Below are positions 22,941-29,058 of a stretch of 32,911 nt of DNA, piece by piece. Positions within the stretch are counted from its first letter, which is position 1; every line of letters starts with the position of its first letter. The stretch is taken from contig NZ_AFRW01000088.1 in NCBI RefSeq assembly GCF_000220985.1, positions 1 through 32,911 of the forward strand. Reading direction: 5' to 3'. The notes under the pieces are model-generated. The model was not told the DNA's origin. It did no database searches and worked only from the letters and a program-made list of their open reading frames with translations. This stretch comes from Nesterenkonia sp. F. Lineage in GTDB: Bacteria > Actinomycetota > Actinomycetes > Actinomycetales > Micrococcaceae. The translations under genes and the position numbers were made by a program.

Positions 22941-25495
22941 GCGCGGGCGAGCACCCCGTGTCGTCTCACCCCGCGTCGTCTCACTCCGCGGCGACGGATC
23001 AGGGGCTGGAGCACACTGCCGAGTTCGACCGCGCCTTCGAGCTGCTCGAGGCCGGCCAGAGCTTGTTCCTCACCGGCCGCGCCGGCACCGGCAAGTCGAC
23101 GCTGGTCCGCGAGTTCCTGCGCACCACCGAGCGCACCGCCGTCGTCGCCGCGCCCACCGGCATCGCCGCGCTGAACGTCGGCGGATGGACCGTCCACCGG
23201 CTCTTCGGGCTGCGCCCGGGACTGACCGTCGAGGACGTCGCCTCCGGCCGCTACCGCCCCGGGCGCTTCGCGAAGACCCTGCAGGCGCTGGACACCCTGG
23301 TCATCGACGAGGCCTCGATGGTCCGCGCCGATCTGCTCGACCAGCTCGTCGCCGCGCTGGAGCGCTTCGGCCCGCGGCCGGGGGAGCGCTTCGGCGGCGT
23401 GCAGCTGGTGCTGGTCGGCGACCTGCTGCAGCTGCCGCCGGTGGTCACCGACGCCGAGCGCGAGTACTTCAGCACCCGCTACGAGACGCCGTACTTCTTC
23501 TCCGCCGACCGCTGGCGCGAGGAGGACTTCCCGACCCTGGTGCTGACCCGGGTCTTCCGGCAGGTCGGCGACGAGCGGCTGACCGGGGTGCTGAACTCGA
23601 TCCGCGAGGGCGTGCTGCTCGGCGGAGCCCGCGGCGAGCTCAACGCCCGCGTCGACGCCGAGTTCGAGCCGCCGACCGACGAGTTCTGGCTGACGCTGAC
23701 GACCACCAACCGGATGGCCACCGCTCGCAACAGGCGGCAGCTCGACCGGCTCCCGGCGGATCTGCGGGTCTCCACGGCGCGGACCACCGGCGAGCTGGAC
23801 GGCTTCGACCGACCCACCGACGAGCAGCTGGCGTACAAACTCGGCGCGCAGATCATGCTGCTGACCAACGACCCGGCGGGGCGCTGGGTCAACGGCACCA
23901 TGGGCCGGATCGTCGACGTGTCCACCACCGCCGACGACGAGCCGACGGTGCAGGTGCAGCTGCGCGACGGCGCGGTGGTCGACGTCGCCCCGCACACCTG
24001 GGACATCACCCGCCCGGTGGTCTCCTCGGGCAGTCTCACCCAGCAGGTGGTCGGCACCTTCACCCAGCTGCCCTTCGCGCTGGCCTGGGCGATCACCATC
24101 CACAAGAGCCAGGGGCAGACGCTGGATCGGCTGATCGTCGACCTCACCGGCGGCACCTTCGCCGTCGGGCAGCTCTACGTGGCGCTGAGCCGGGTGACCT
24201 CGCTGGACGGACTCGTCCTGCGCCGCGGCGTGCGGCCGAAGGACATGAAGACCGACCGGCGGATCCTGCGCTTCCTGCGTCGTGCCGGATCGGCGGGCTC
24301 GGCGGGATCGGCCGACGGCGGCGAGGGGCCCGGCGGGTCGGCGCCCGCACGGCGCTGCGGGATCGGCCTGCTCGCCGTCGGCGAGGAGGGCGCACGCTCG
24401 CGGCCCCGGCCGGTGGAGCTCGCCGTCGCCTTCGACGACGGCACCGCGATCAGCACGCTGATCGACCCGCAGCGCGATCTCGCCGACGCGCGCACCCGCT
24501 TCGGCATCAGCGCCGCCGACGTGCTCGCCGCCCCGACGCTGGAGCAGGCCTGGGCGCTGATCGGCCCCGCGGTGGCCGGCTGCACGCCGGTCGGCGCCGA
24601 CGTCGACGCCACGCTGGGGCTGCTGGACTTCGAGCGCAAGCGGCTGGGCAGCGGCGAGCCGATGCCCTTCGGTGTGGAGGTCGGCGACGCCGCGGACCGC
24701 CGGGATCCGCTGCCGGCCGAGGTCCGCCGCGGTCTCGACGCTCCGCGGGCGCTGGACCGGGCCCGGGCCGCGCTGCAGGCCCATGCCGCCGGAAGCGGCT
24801 CCGAGGCAGGGGCCACCGGGTTCGCGGACCCCGGGGCGGGGGAGCCCGATCTCGAGGACCAGGGGCGGGACCAGGACCAGGGGCGGGACCAGGATGTGGA
24901 CGACGGCGCCGCCGAGGCCGGGCGGCTGCTCACCCGGGACCCGCAGATCCCGGCGCCGGCGTTCGCCGACCGGCCGCAGCTAGCAGCGATCCTCGACGTC
25001 GGCCGGGAAGTCGGCGCGTCGCTGCTCGGCGCGGAGCCGTCGGCGACGCCGCGGCGCGACGCCGAGGAGTTCTGGACCGCGACGGCGCGCCGCCTGGTCG
25101 CCGAGCAGCTGCGCGCCGGACTGGCCGAGCAGTCGGTCCCGCGCGAGCTGGCCGAGCGGCTGGCCGGCGTGGAGCGGCATCTGGGGCATCCTGTCCATGA
25201 CCCCGACGCGGTGGCCTCGGGGACCGCGGCCGATCTGGTGCTCGGCCCCGGCGTGCGGGTCTGCTTCACCGGCGACGCCGCAGATCCGACCGGGAGGATA
25301 TGGTCGCGGGAGCAGATGCACGGGCTGGCCGCCGAGCGCGGGCTGCAGCCGGTGGACACGGTGACGAAGACGCGCTGCGACGCGCTGGTGGTCGCCGAGC
25401 TGGGCACCCAGTCGAACAAGGCGAAGAAGGCCCGGCAGTACGAGAAGCCGGTGCTGGTCGCCGAGGACTTCCTCGCCTGGGCGCAGGCGGGCTGA
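22937..25495 (+). CDS. Pif1-like helicase with DnaQ-like region and C-terminal BRCT domain
   Basis: An 852-residue protein. Residues about 30-445 form an SF1B Pif1/RecD2-like helicase: Walker A GRAGTGKST (47-55), DEAS (124-127), LVGDLLQLPPV (158-168), IHKSQGQTLDRLIVDL near 388 and GQLYVALSRVTSLDGL near 412. A Gly/Ser/Ala linker follows. Residues about 472-580 resemble a DnaQ-type 3'-5' exonuclease fold (STLIDPQRDL, ISAADVLAAPTL, DVDATLGLLDFERKRLG), but the first Asp-Glu motif is not recognisable, so it may be inactive. A variable linker with 18-bp repeats leads to a BRCT domain (VRVCFTGDAADPTGRIWSRE to the end). Probably acts on replication or repair DNA. ATG at 22937 overlaps the kinase stop. 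Confidence 0.87.
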   Translation: MSAGEHPVSSHPASSHSAATDQGLEHTAEFDRAFELLEAGQSLFLTGRAGTGKSTLVREFLRTTERTAVVAAPTGIAALNVGGWTVHRLFGLRPGLTVEDVASGRYRPGRFAKTLQALDTLVIDEASMVRADLLDQLVAALERFGPRPGERFGGVQLVLVGDLLQLPPVVTDAEREYFSTRYETPYFFSADRWREEDFPTLVLTRVFRQVGDERLTGVLNSIREGVLLGGARGELNARVDAEFEPPTDEFWLTLTTTNRMATARNRRQLDRLPADLRVSTARTTGELDGFDRPTDEQLAYKLGAQIMLLTNDPAGRWVNGTMGRIVDVSTTADDEPTVQVQLRDGAVVDVAPHTWDITRPVVSSGSLTQQVVGTFTQLPFALAWAITIHKSQGQTLDRLIVDLTGGTFAVGQLYVALSRVTSLDGLVLRRGVRPKDMKTDRRILRFLRRAGSAGSAGSADGGEGPGGSAPARRCGIGLLAVGEEGARSRPRPVELAVAFDDGTAISTLIDPQRDLADARTRFGISAADVLAAPTLEQAWALIGPAVAGCTPVGADVDATLGLLDFERKRLGSGEPMPFGVEVGDAADRRDPLPAEVRRGLDAPRALDRARAALQAHAAGSGSEAGATGFADPGAGEPDLEDQGRDQDQGRDQDVDDGAAEAGRLLTRDPQIPAPAFADRPQLAAILDVGREVGASLLGAEPSATPRRDAEEFWTATARRLVAEQLRAGLAEQSVPRELAERLAGVERHLGHPVHDPDAVASGTAADLVLGPGVRVCFTGDAADPTGRIWSREQMHGLAAERGLQPVDTVTKTRCDALVVAELGTQSNKAKKARQYEKPVLVAEDFLAWAQAG
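24857..24892 (+). repeat. two identical 18-bp tandem repeats in the helicase linker
   Basis: GACCAGGGGCGGGACCAG occurs twice in direct succession (24857-24874, 24875-24892), coding for a DQGRDQ-type repeat in the hydrophilic linker before the C-terminal region. Confidence 0.9.
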
Positions 25496-25560
25496 CCGAC
25501 GCGGCCGCCGGCGTCGACGTCGTCGGCGCTGGTCGTGGCGCCTGTCGTCGTGATGCCGCT

Positions 25561-25589
25561 TTGCCCCGGCGGCGGGGGCGGGCTACCAT
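25561..25589 (+). promoter_or_regulatory. candidate promoter in the rpmB upstream region
   Basis: TTGCCC (25561-25566), 17-bp spacer, TACCAT (25584-25589). Predicted start about 25596, some 355 nt before rpmB. Confidence 0.5.
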
Positions 25590-25640
25590 GGAACGTCGCA
25601 AGCCGTGCTGTGCTGTGCCCACGCGTGTGTCGTGACGGAG

Positions 25641-25658
25641 GATCGGAGCTCTCCGATC
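25641..25658 (+). other. 8-bp hairpin in the rpmB leader
   Basis: GATCGGAG and CTCCGATC around a CT dinucleotide. As RNA two or more inner pairs must open to form a loop. Could be part of a structured leader. Confidence 0.35.
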
Positions 25659-25951
25659 GGACGTCGTGCCTGCGGGTGGACTCGGCGCCGGAAAGCAGCC
25701 CGGCCGATTGTGAAGCCTGGATTCCAGCGCGCCACAAGCAACTGCACCACCGTGTTTCGTCCGCGATGAGAAGGCACTTCGGTTGGATCTCACCCAGCCT
25801 GGTCCGTCCTCGTAAGTAACGGTGTCACAACTGGTGGCGGGAACCGGCTCGACGAATGCGCGGGTCCGCCCGGCCCTGAGAGGGGACGGTCGACGCGTGC
25901 GCTCGCGGGCGCCGCCCGTATTCATTACGTACTTATGTTGGAGGAGTGATC

Positions 25952-26188
25952 ATGGCAGCACATTGCCAGGTGACCGGAGTGGGGCCGCAGTACGGCTACA
26001 ACGTCTCCCACTCGCACCGTCGCACCAAGCGCCGGTTCGACCCGAACATCCAGAAGAAGCGCTACTGGGTGCCCTCTCTGGGGCGTCACGTCACGCTGAA
26101 CCTGTCTGTGAAGGGCATCAAGACCATCGACGCCCGCGGCATCGACACGGTCGTCGCCGAGCTGATCCAGAAGGGGGAGAAGGTCTGA
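25952..26188 (+). CDS. rpmB: 50S ribosomal protein L28
   Basis: A 78-residue basic protein beginning [20 protein letters not shown] and containing the L28 motif [20 protein letters not shown]. Only one cysteine is present, so this is the form without the Cys4 zinc ribbon, like the second L28 of mycobacteria. ATG at 25952 with a strong GGAGGAG; a GTG two codons upstream is less likely. The stop overlaps the rpmG start by one base (TGATG), so L28 and L33 are translationally coupled. In some actinobacteria this cysteine-free cluster is induced by zinc limitation through Zur; I could not find a convincing Zur palindrome here. Confidence 0.97.
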   Translation: MAAHCQVTGVGPQYGYNVSHSHRRTKRRFDPNIQKKRYWVPSLGRHVTLNLSVKGIKTIDARGIDTVVAELIQKGEKV

Positions 26189-26355
26189 TGGCCAAGGAGA
26201 AGGACGTACGTCCCATCATCAAGCTGAAGTCGACGGCCGGCACGGGCTTCACCTACGTGACCCGCAAGAACCGTCGCAACAACCCGGATCGCATCGTGCT
26301 GAAGAAGTACGACCCGGTTGTCCGCAAGCACGTCGACTTCCGAGAGGAGCGCTGA
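26188..26355 (+). CDS. rpmG: 50S ribosomal protein L33
   Basis: A 55-residue protein, [20 protein letters not shown] and then [20 protein letters not shown]. It is the cysteine-free, zinc-independent L33 form. The ATG overlaps the rpmB stop by one base, and AAGGGGGAGAAGG inside rpmB serves as ribosome-binding site. The rpsN ATG follows the stop after 2 nt. Order rpmB-rpmG-rpsN is the common actinobacterial arrangement of these paralogues. Confidence 0.97.
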   Translation: MAKEKDVRPIIKLKSTAGTGFTYVTRKNRRNNPDRIVLKKYDPVVRKHVDFREER

Positions 26356-26357
26356 TC

Positions 26358-26663
26358 ATGGCGAAGAAGTCGAAGATCGCGAAGAACGAGCAGCGCAAGG
26401 TCATCGTCGAGCGCTACGCCGAGAAGCGCCGCCAGCTCCGCAAGCAGCTGGTCGACCCGAACTCGACCGACGAGCAGCGCGAGGAGGCCCGCCTGGGCCT
26501 GCAGAAGCTGCCGCGCGACGCCTCGCCGGTCCGCGTCCGCGACCGCGACTCGATCGACGGCCGCCCGCGCGGCACGTTCCGGAAGTTCGGCGTCTCCCGC
26601 ATCCGCTTCCGCAACATGGCGCACAACGGCGAGCTGCCCGGCATCCAGAAGTCCTCCTGGTGA
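26358..26663 (+). CDS. rpsN: 30S ribosomal protein S14
   Basis: A 101-residue S14 of the long type, [20 protein letters not shown] at the start and [20 protein letters not shown] near the end. It lacks the CxxC zinc-binding motifs of short S14. AGAGGAGCGCTGATC precedes the ATG; the ribosome-binding site is inside the end of rpmG. Last gene of the cluster, followed by a strong hairpin at 26707-26754. Confidence 0.97.
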   Translation: MAKKSKIAKNEQRKVIVERYAEKRRQLRKQLVDPNSTDEQREEARLGLQKLPRDASPVRVRDRDSIDGRPRGTFRKFGVSRIRFRNMAHNGELPGIQKSSW

Positions 26664-26706
26664 CTTCCGCCGCGCACAGCCGCTGACGTCGCGCTGAGCG
26701 AGCATC

Positions 26707-26754
26707 CGACGGCCCCCTGCCGCATCCTGCACGGATCGCGGCAGGGGGCCGTCG
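26707..26754 (+). terminator. terminator of the rpmB-rpmG-rpsN operon
   Basis: A perfect 17-bp stem (arms 26707-26723 and 26738-26754, CGACGGCCCCCTGCCGC type) with a 14-nt apex in which ATCC and GGAT pair again. Followed by TCGTATCC, only weakly T-rich. Confidence 0.8.
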
Positions 26755-26793
26755 TCGTATCCTGGGGCGGACTCCTCGGGAGGTGAGACGGCC

Positions 26794-27675
26794 ATGGACG
26801 AGCAGACTGCGGTGACCCGACGGACGGCACTGGGCGCGCTGGCGGCCGGGGCCGGCGCCGTCGGACTCGCGGGCTGTGTGCCGCAGGGCACGACCGCCGA
26901 CGACGCCGGGACGGCCGGGCACGCCTCGGGCGACACCACCCGGGGCGACACCGCCGGGGACGAGTCCGCCGGACGCCCGCGCCGGCTGGTCATCGCCGGC
27001 GACTCCACTGCCGCGGAGAAGCCGGAGTACCTCCATCCGATGGCCGGCTGGGGCATGGCGCTGCCCTTCTACACGACCTCGCGCCTGCGCGTGGAGAACC
27101 GGGCGCAGAACGGCCGCAGCTCCAAGAGCTTCATCGCCGAGGGGCATCTGGCGAGGATCGCCGAGGACCTCGGCGGCGACGACGTGCTGGTCATCCAGTT
27201 CGGCCACAACGACGAGATCGTCGGCGACCCCCGGCGGAGCACCGAACCCTGGTCGACGTTCCAGCAGATGCTCCGTGAGCACCTCGAGGTCGCCCGCGCC
27301 GCCGGAGCCGAGCCGGTGCTGGCCACGCCCACCGAGCGCCGGCGGGTCGTCGACGGCGAGCTGGTCGCCACCCACGGCCAGTACCCGGAGGCGGTGCGCG
27401 CGGTGGCCGAGGAACAGGGGATCGCGCTGCTCGACCTGCAGCGACGCACGCTGGAGCGCTGGCGTCAGCTGGGGCCGGAGGAGAGCAGCCGCTGCTTCGT
27501 CTCCCGGGACGGCCAGCAGGACCCCACGCATTTCTCCGTCCGCGGGGCCGGCGTCGTCGCCCGGATGGTCGCCGAGGGGCTGCTGGACCTCGGGGTCGTG
27601 CGCTCGACGGCGTTCCGCCGGCTCCATCGGACGCCCGCCGAGGAGGACCTGAGCTGGGACCTCGAGGAGCTCTGA
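26794..27675 (+). CDS. SGNH-type esterase lipoprotein (rhamnogalacturonan acetylesterase-like)
   Basis: A 293-residue exported hydrolase. The N-terminus TRRTALGALAAGAGAVGLAGC combines a twin-arginine start with the lipobox LAGC (Cys28), so Tat export and lipid anchoring are likely. A Thr/Gly/Asp spacer follows. Catalytic blocks: GDSTAAEK with nucleophile Ser71, NRAQNGRSSKSF (oxyanion Gly), QFGHNDE with Asn139, and DPTHFS with Asp243 and His246. This spacing matches the rhamnogalacturonan acetylesterase branch, which removes acetyl groups from plant polysaccharide. ATG with GGGAGGTGA upstream. Single gene, ending before a long hairpin shared with the convergent Nudix gene. Confidence 0.88.
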   Translation: MDEQTAVTRRTALGALAAGAGAVGLAGCVPQGTTADDAGTAGHASGDTTRGDTAGDESAGRPRRLVIAGDSTAAEKPEYLHPMAGWGMALPFYTTSRLRVENRAQNGRSSKSFIAEGHLARIAEDLGGDDVLVIQFGHNDEIVGDPRRSTEPWSTFQQMLREHLEVARAAGAEPVLATPTERRRVVDGELVATHGQYPEAVRAVAEEQGIALLDLQRRTLERWRQLGPEESSRCFVSRDGQQDPTHFSVRGAGVVARMVAEGLLDLGVVRSTAFRRLHRTPAEEDLSWDLEEL

Positions 27676-27689
27676 GGCCTCGGCGATCG

Positions 27690-27759
27690 TCGAGCGGGGG
27701 GATCTCTCGGGGTCTCGGCGTCCGTCCGGGCCGCACACCCCGAGGGATCCTCCGCTCGA
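27690..27759. terminator. long imperfect hairpin between convergent genes
   Basis: Arms 27690-27713 and 27737-27759 pair over about 22 bp with one bulge and two mismatches, around a 23-nt loop. The outer sequence (TCGAGCGGGGGGATCT) closely resembles that of the inverted repeat at 28933-29005. Likely bidirectional terminator. Confidence 0.65.
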
Positions 27760-27780
27760 TGCGCGGCGGCGTCGTCGGGT

Positions 27781-28350
27781 TCAGCCGCGGCCGAGCTCGG
27801 CGAGCACCGTGGCCAGCCGCTGGTCGAACTGGTCGGCGATGCCGGAGGGCAGATCGTCGACCGGCCACCAGGCGACGTCGTCGCTCTCCTCGCTGACCAG
27901 GACCTCCGCGTCGCGGGAGGCGACGGCGGCGAAGCCCACGTCCCAGTGAGCGCTGCAGCGGGTGAAGCCGGAGCCGAGCGGATGGATGTTCAGGTCCACC
28001 GGGATGCGTCGCACCGGGGTGACCGCCTCCAGGCCGCTCTCCTCGGCCACCTCGCGGAAGGCGGCGTCGGCGACGGAGCCGTCGTCGGCCTCGATGTGCC
28101 CGCCTAGCTGCACCCAGAACCGGCCCTTGCCGTGGAAGCAGAGCAGCACATGGGTGAAGGACGCGTCGAAGACGAAGCAGCTGGCGGTCAGATGCTCCGG
28201 GCGGGGCTGCCGCCGCCAGGCCTCGTCCCCATGGGCGAGCAGGTCCAGATAGCGGCGCCGCAGATCATCCTGGCCGGCATCGACCGGGTGCCAGGCGTCC
28301 AGGTCCTCGGCGAAGGCCGTGGTCAGGGCAGAGCGGGAGGTCGTCGGCAT
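27781..28350 (-). CDS. Nudix hydrolase
   Basis: A 189-residue cytoplasmic hydrolase of nucleoside-diphosphate-linked compounds. The Nudix box reads GGHIEADDGSVADAAFREVA followed by EESG, with the REVAEES core intact and a one-residue longer loop before it than in the standard box, as in several actinobacterial members. The fold's first strands include SCFVFDASFTHVLLCFHGKG and the box is preceded by FWVQLGG. ATG at 28350, 10 nt after the stop of the ASCH gene on the same strand, so probably co-transcribed. A TAAGCT hexamer 7 nt before the ATG could also allow a leaderless transcript. Substrate unknown. Confidence 0.88.
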   Translation of the reverse strand: MPTTSRSALTTAFAEDLDAWHPVDAGQDDLRRRYLDLLAHGDEAWRRQPRPEHLTASCFVFDASFTHVLLCFHGKGRFWVQLGGHIEADDGSVADAAFREVAEESGLEAVTPVRRIPVDLNIHPLGSGFTRCSAHWDVGFAAVASRDAEVLVSEESDDVAWWPVDDLPSGIADQFDQRLATVLAELGRG

Positions 28351-28357
28351 GCTCGCC

Positions 28358-28363
28358 AGCTTA
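28358..28363 (-). promoter_or_regulatory. possible -10 (TAAGCT) for a leaderless Nudix mRNA
   Basis: TAAGCT ends 7 nt before the ATG, so a transcript would start at or near the start codon. The hexamer includes the TAA stop of the ASCH gene. Confidence 0.3.
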
Positions 28364-28906
28364 TCCCGGCGTCGCCGCGTGCTGTGCGGAGCCCCTGGCC
28401 GGCGGCCAGATCACGGCGAAGTGCTCCAGGACCACCTCCATCTCCGGGGCGAAGCGGATGCCGGCGGCTGTGCAGATCCGGTCCCAGAACGCCCGGTGCT
28501 CGGCGCGCCACTGGGCCAGGCTCCGGTCGCCCTCGCCCTCGCCCTCGGCGCGGGCATGGGCGGCGTCGACGGCGTCGAAGCGGCGGATCTCCAGCCGGGT
28601 GGTGCGCACGATGACGCGGGGGACGCCGGAGCCGTCGCAGAACACAGTGTGCGCTCCGATCGACGGCGGCGTCTCGCCCTCCCAGCGGTACTCCGCCAGC
28701 AGGCTCGCCGTCGCCGTCTTGACTCCGTGCAGCACCAGGTCGAGCAGCTCGTCCGCCATGGCGCGATGGTCGTCGAACTGGCCGAGGGCGTAGGTCGCGG
28801 CCGGTGCGGCGGAGTCGGGGAGGGTGGAGACGTAGCCCTCCCACAGATCACGTGCCGCGGCCTCGTCGGGCACGATCAGCGGGCGCGGGTCCGTCGCAGA
28901 GGGCAT
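28361..28906 (-). CDS. ASCH domain protein
   Basis: A 181-residue protein. The region YALGQFDDHRAMADELLDLV, then HGVKTATASLL and a strand with PRVIVRTTRLEIRRFDAVDA, ending in SLAQWRAEHRAFW, matches the ASCH domain, a PUA-like fold thought to bind RNA; some members hydrolyse modified nucleosides. ATG at 28906 has no ribosome-binding site, but TACGCT lies 6 nt upstream, which fits a leaderless mRNA; the open frame continues upstream but only through an inverted repeat. First gene of a two-gene unit with the Nudix hydrolase, a pairing consistent with nucleotide/RNA house-cleaning (inference). Confidence 0.83.
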   Translation of the reverse strand: MPSATDPRPLIVPDEAAARDLWEGYVSTLPDSAAPAATYALGQFDDHRAMADELLDLVLHGVKTATASLLAEYRWEGETPPSIGAHTVFCDGSGVPRVIVRTTRLEIRRFDAVDAAHARAEGEGEGDRSLAQWRAEHRAFWDRICTAAGIRFAPEMEVVLEHFAVIWPPARGSAQHAATPG

Positions 28907-28912
28907 GAGGCC

Positions 28913-28918
28913 AGCGTA
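28913..28918 (-). promoter_or_regulatory. possible -10 (TACGCT) for a leaderless ASCH mRNA
   Basis: TACGCT lies 6 nt upstream of the ATG at 28906, which has no ribosome-binding site. Confidence 0.3.
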
Positions 28919-28932
28919 GTCGCCCCGAGGAA

Positions 28933-29005
28933 CATCGAACGGGGGATCTACTACGGCTGACGCGCCGGATCGGCGAGATAGCGGGAGTAGATCCCCCGTT
29001 CGATG
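28933..29005 (-). terminator. perfect 20-bp inverted repeat downstream of pyc
   Basis: Arms 28933-28952 (CATCGAACGGGGGATCTACT) and 28986-29005 are exact reverse complements, with a 33-nt loop holding a small CGCCG/CGGCG hairpin. Located 53 bp past the pyc stop and upstream of the ASCH start, so most likely the pyc terminator. Confidence 0.65.
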
Positions 29006-29058
29006 CGGAGAAGGGGAGTGGGGCATGCGGGCCCGGGCAGGACCTGCACGTGCCGGCC

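Larger units (their letters stand above)
25496..25951 (+). other. 456-bp gene-free region: likely long leader or small RNA before rpmB
   Basis: No coding sequence is supported on either strand. A promoter candidate lies at 25561-25589. Downstream are an 8-bp hairpin (25641-25658), a possible GGTTGG/CCCAGCC hairpin near 25774-25793, and CCACC/GGTGG complementarity between about 25745 and 25845. The part 25690-25850 is clearly less GC-rich than flanking genes, as structured RNAs in GC-rich genomes can be. An AT-rich patch (ATTCATTACGTACTTATG) lies directly before the rpmB ribosome-binding site. It is either a ~355-nt 5' leader of the ribosomal protein operon or a separate small RNA; I recognise no known RNA family. 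Confidence 0.45.

Noticed and set aside
25691-25712. GGAAAGCAGCC resembling the SRP RNA core
   Set aside because: The matching 5' strand of the SRP symmetric loop is absent, so the apical helix cannot form.
25496-25951. Open frames in the gap before rpmB on both strands
   Set aside because: They are short or run into rpmB or the helicase gene in wrong frames, lack ribosome-binding sites and have no recognisable protein motif.
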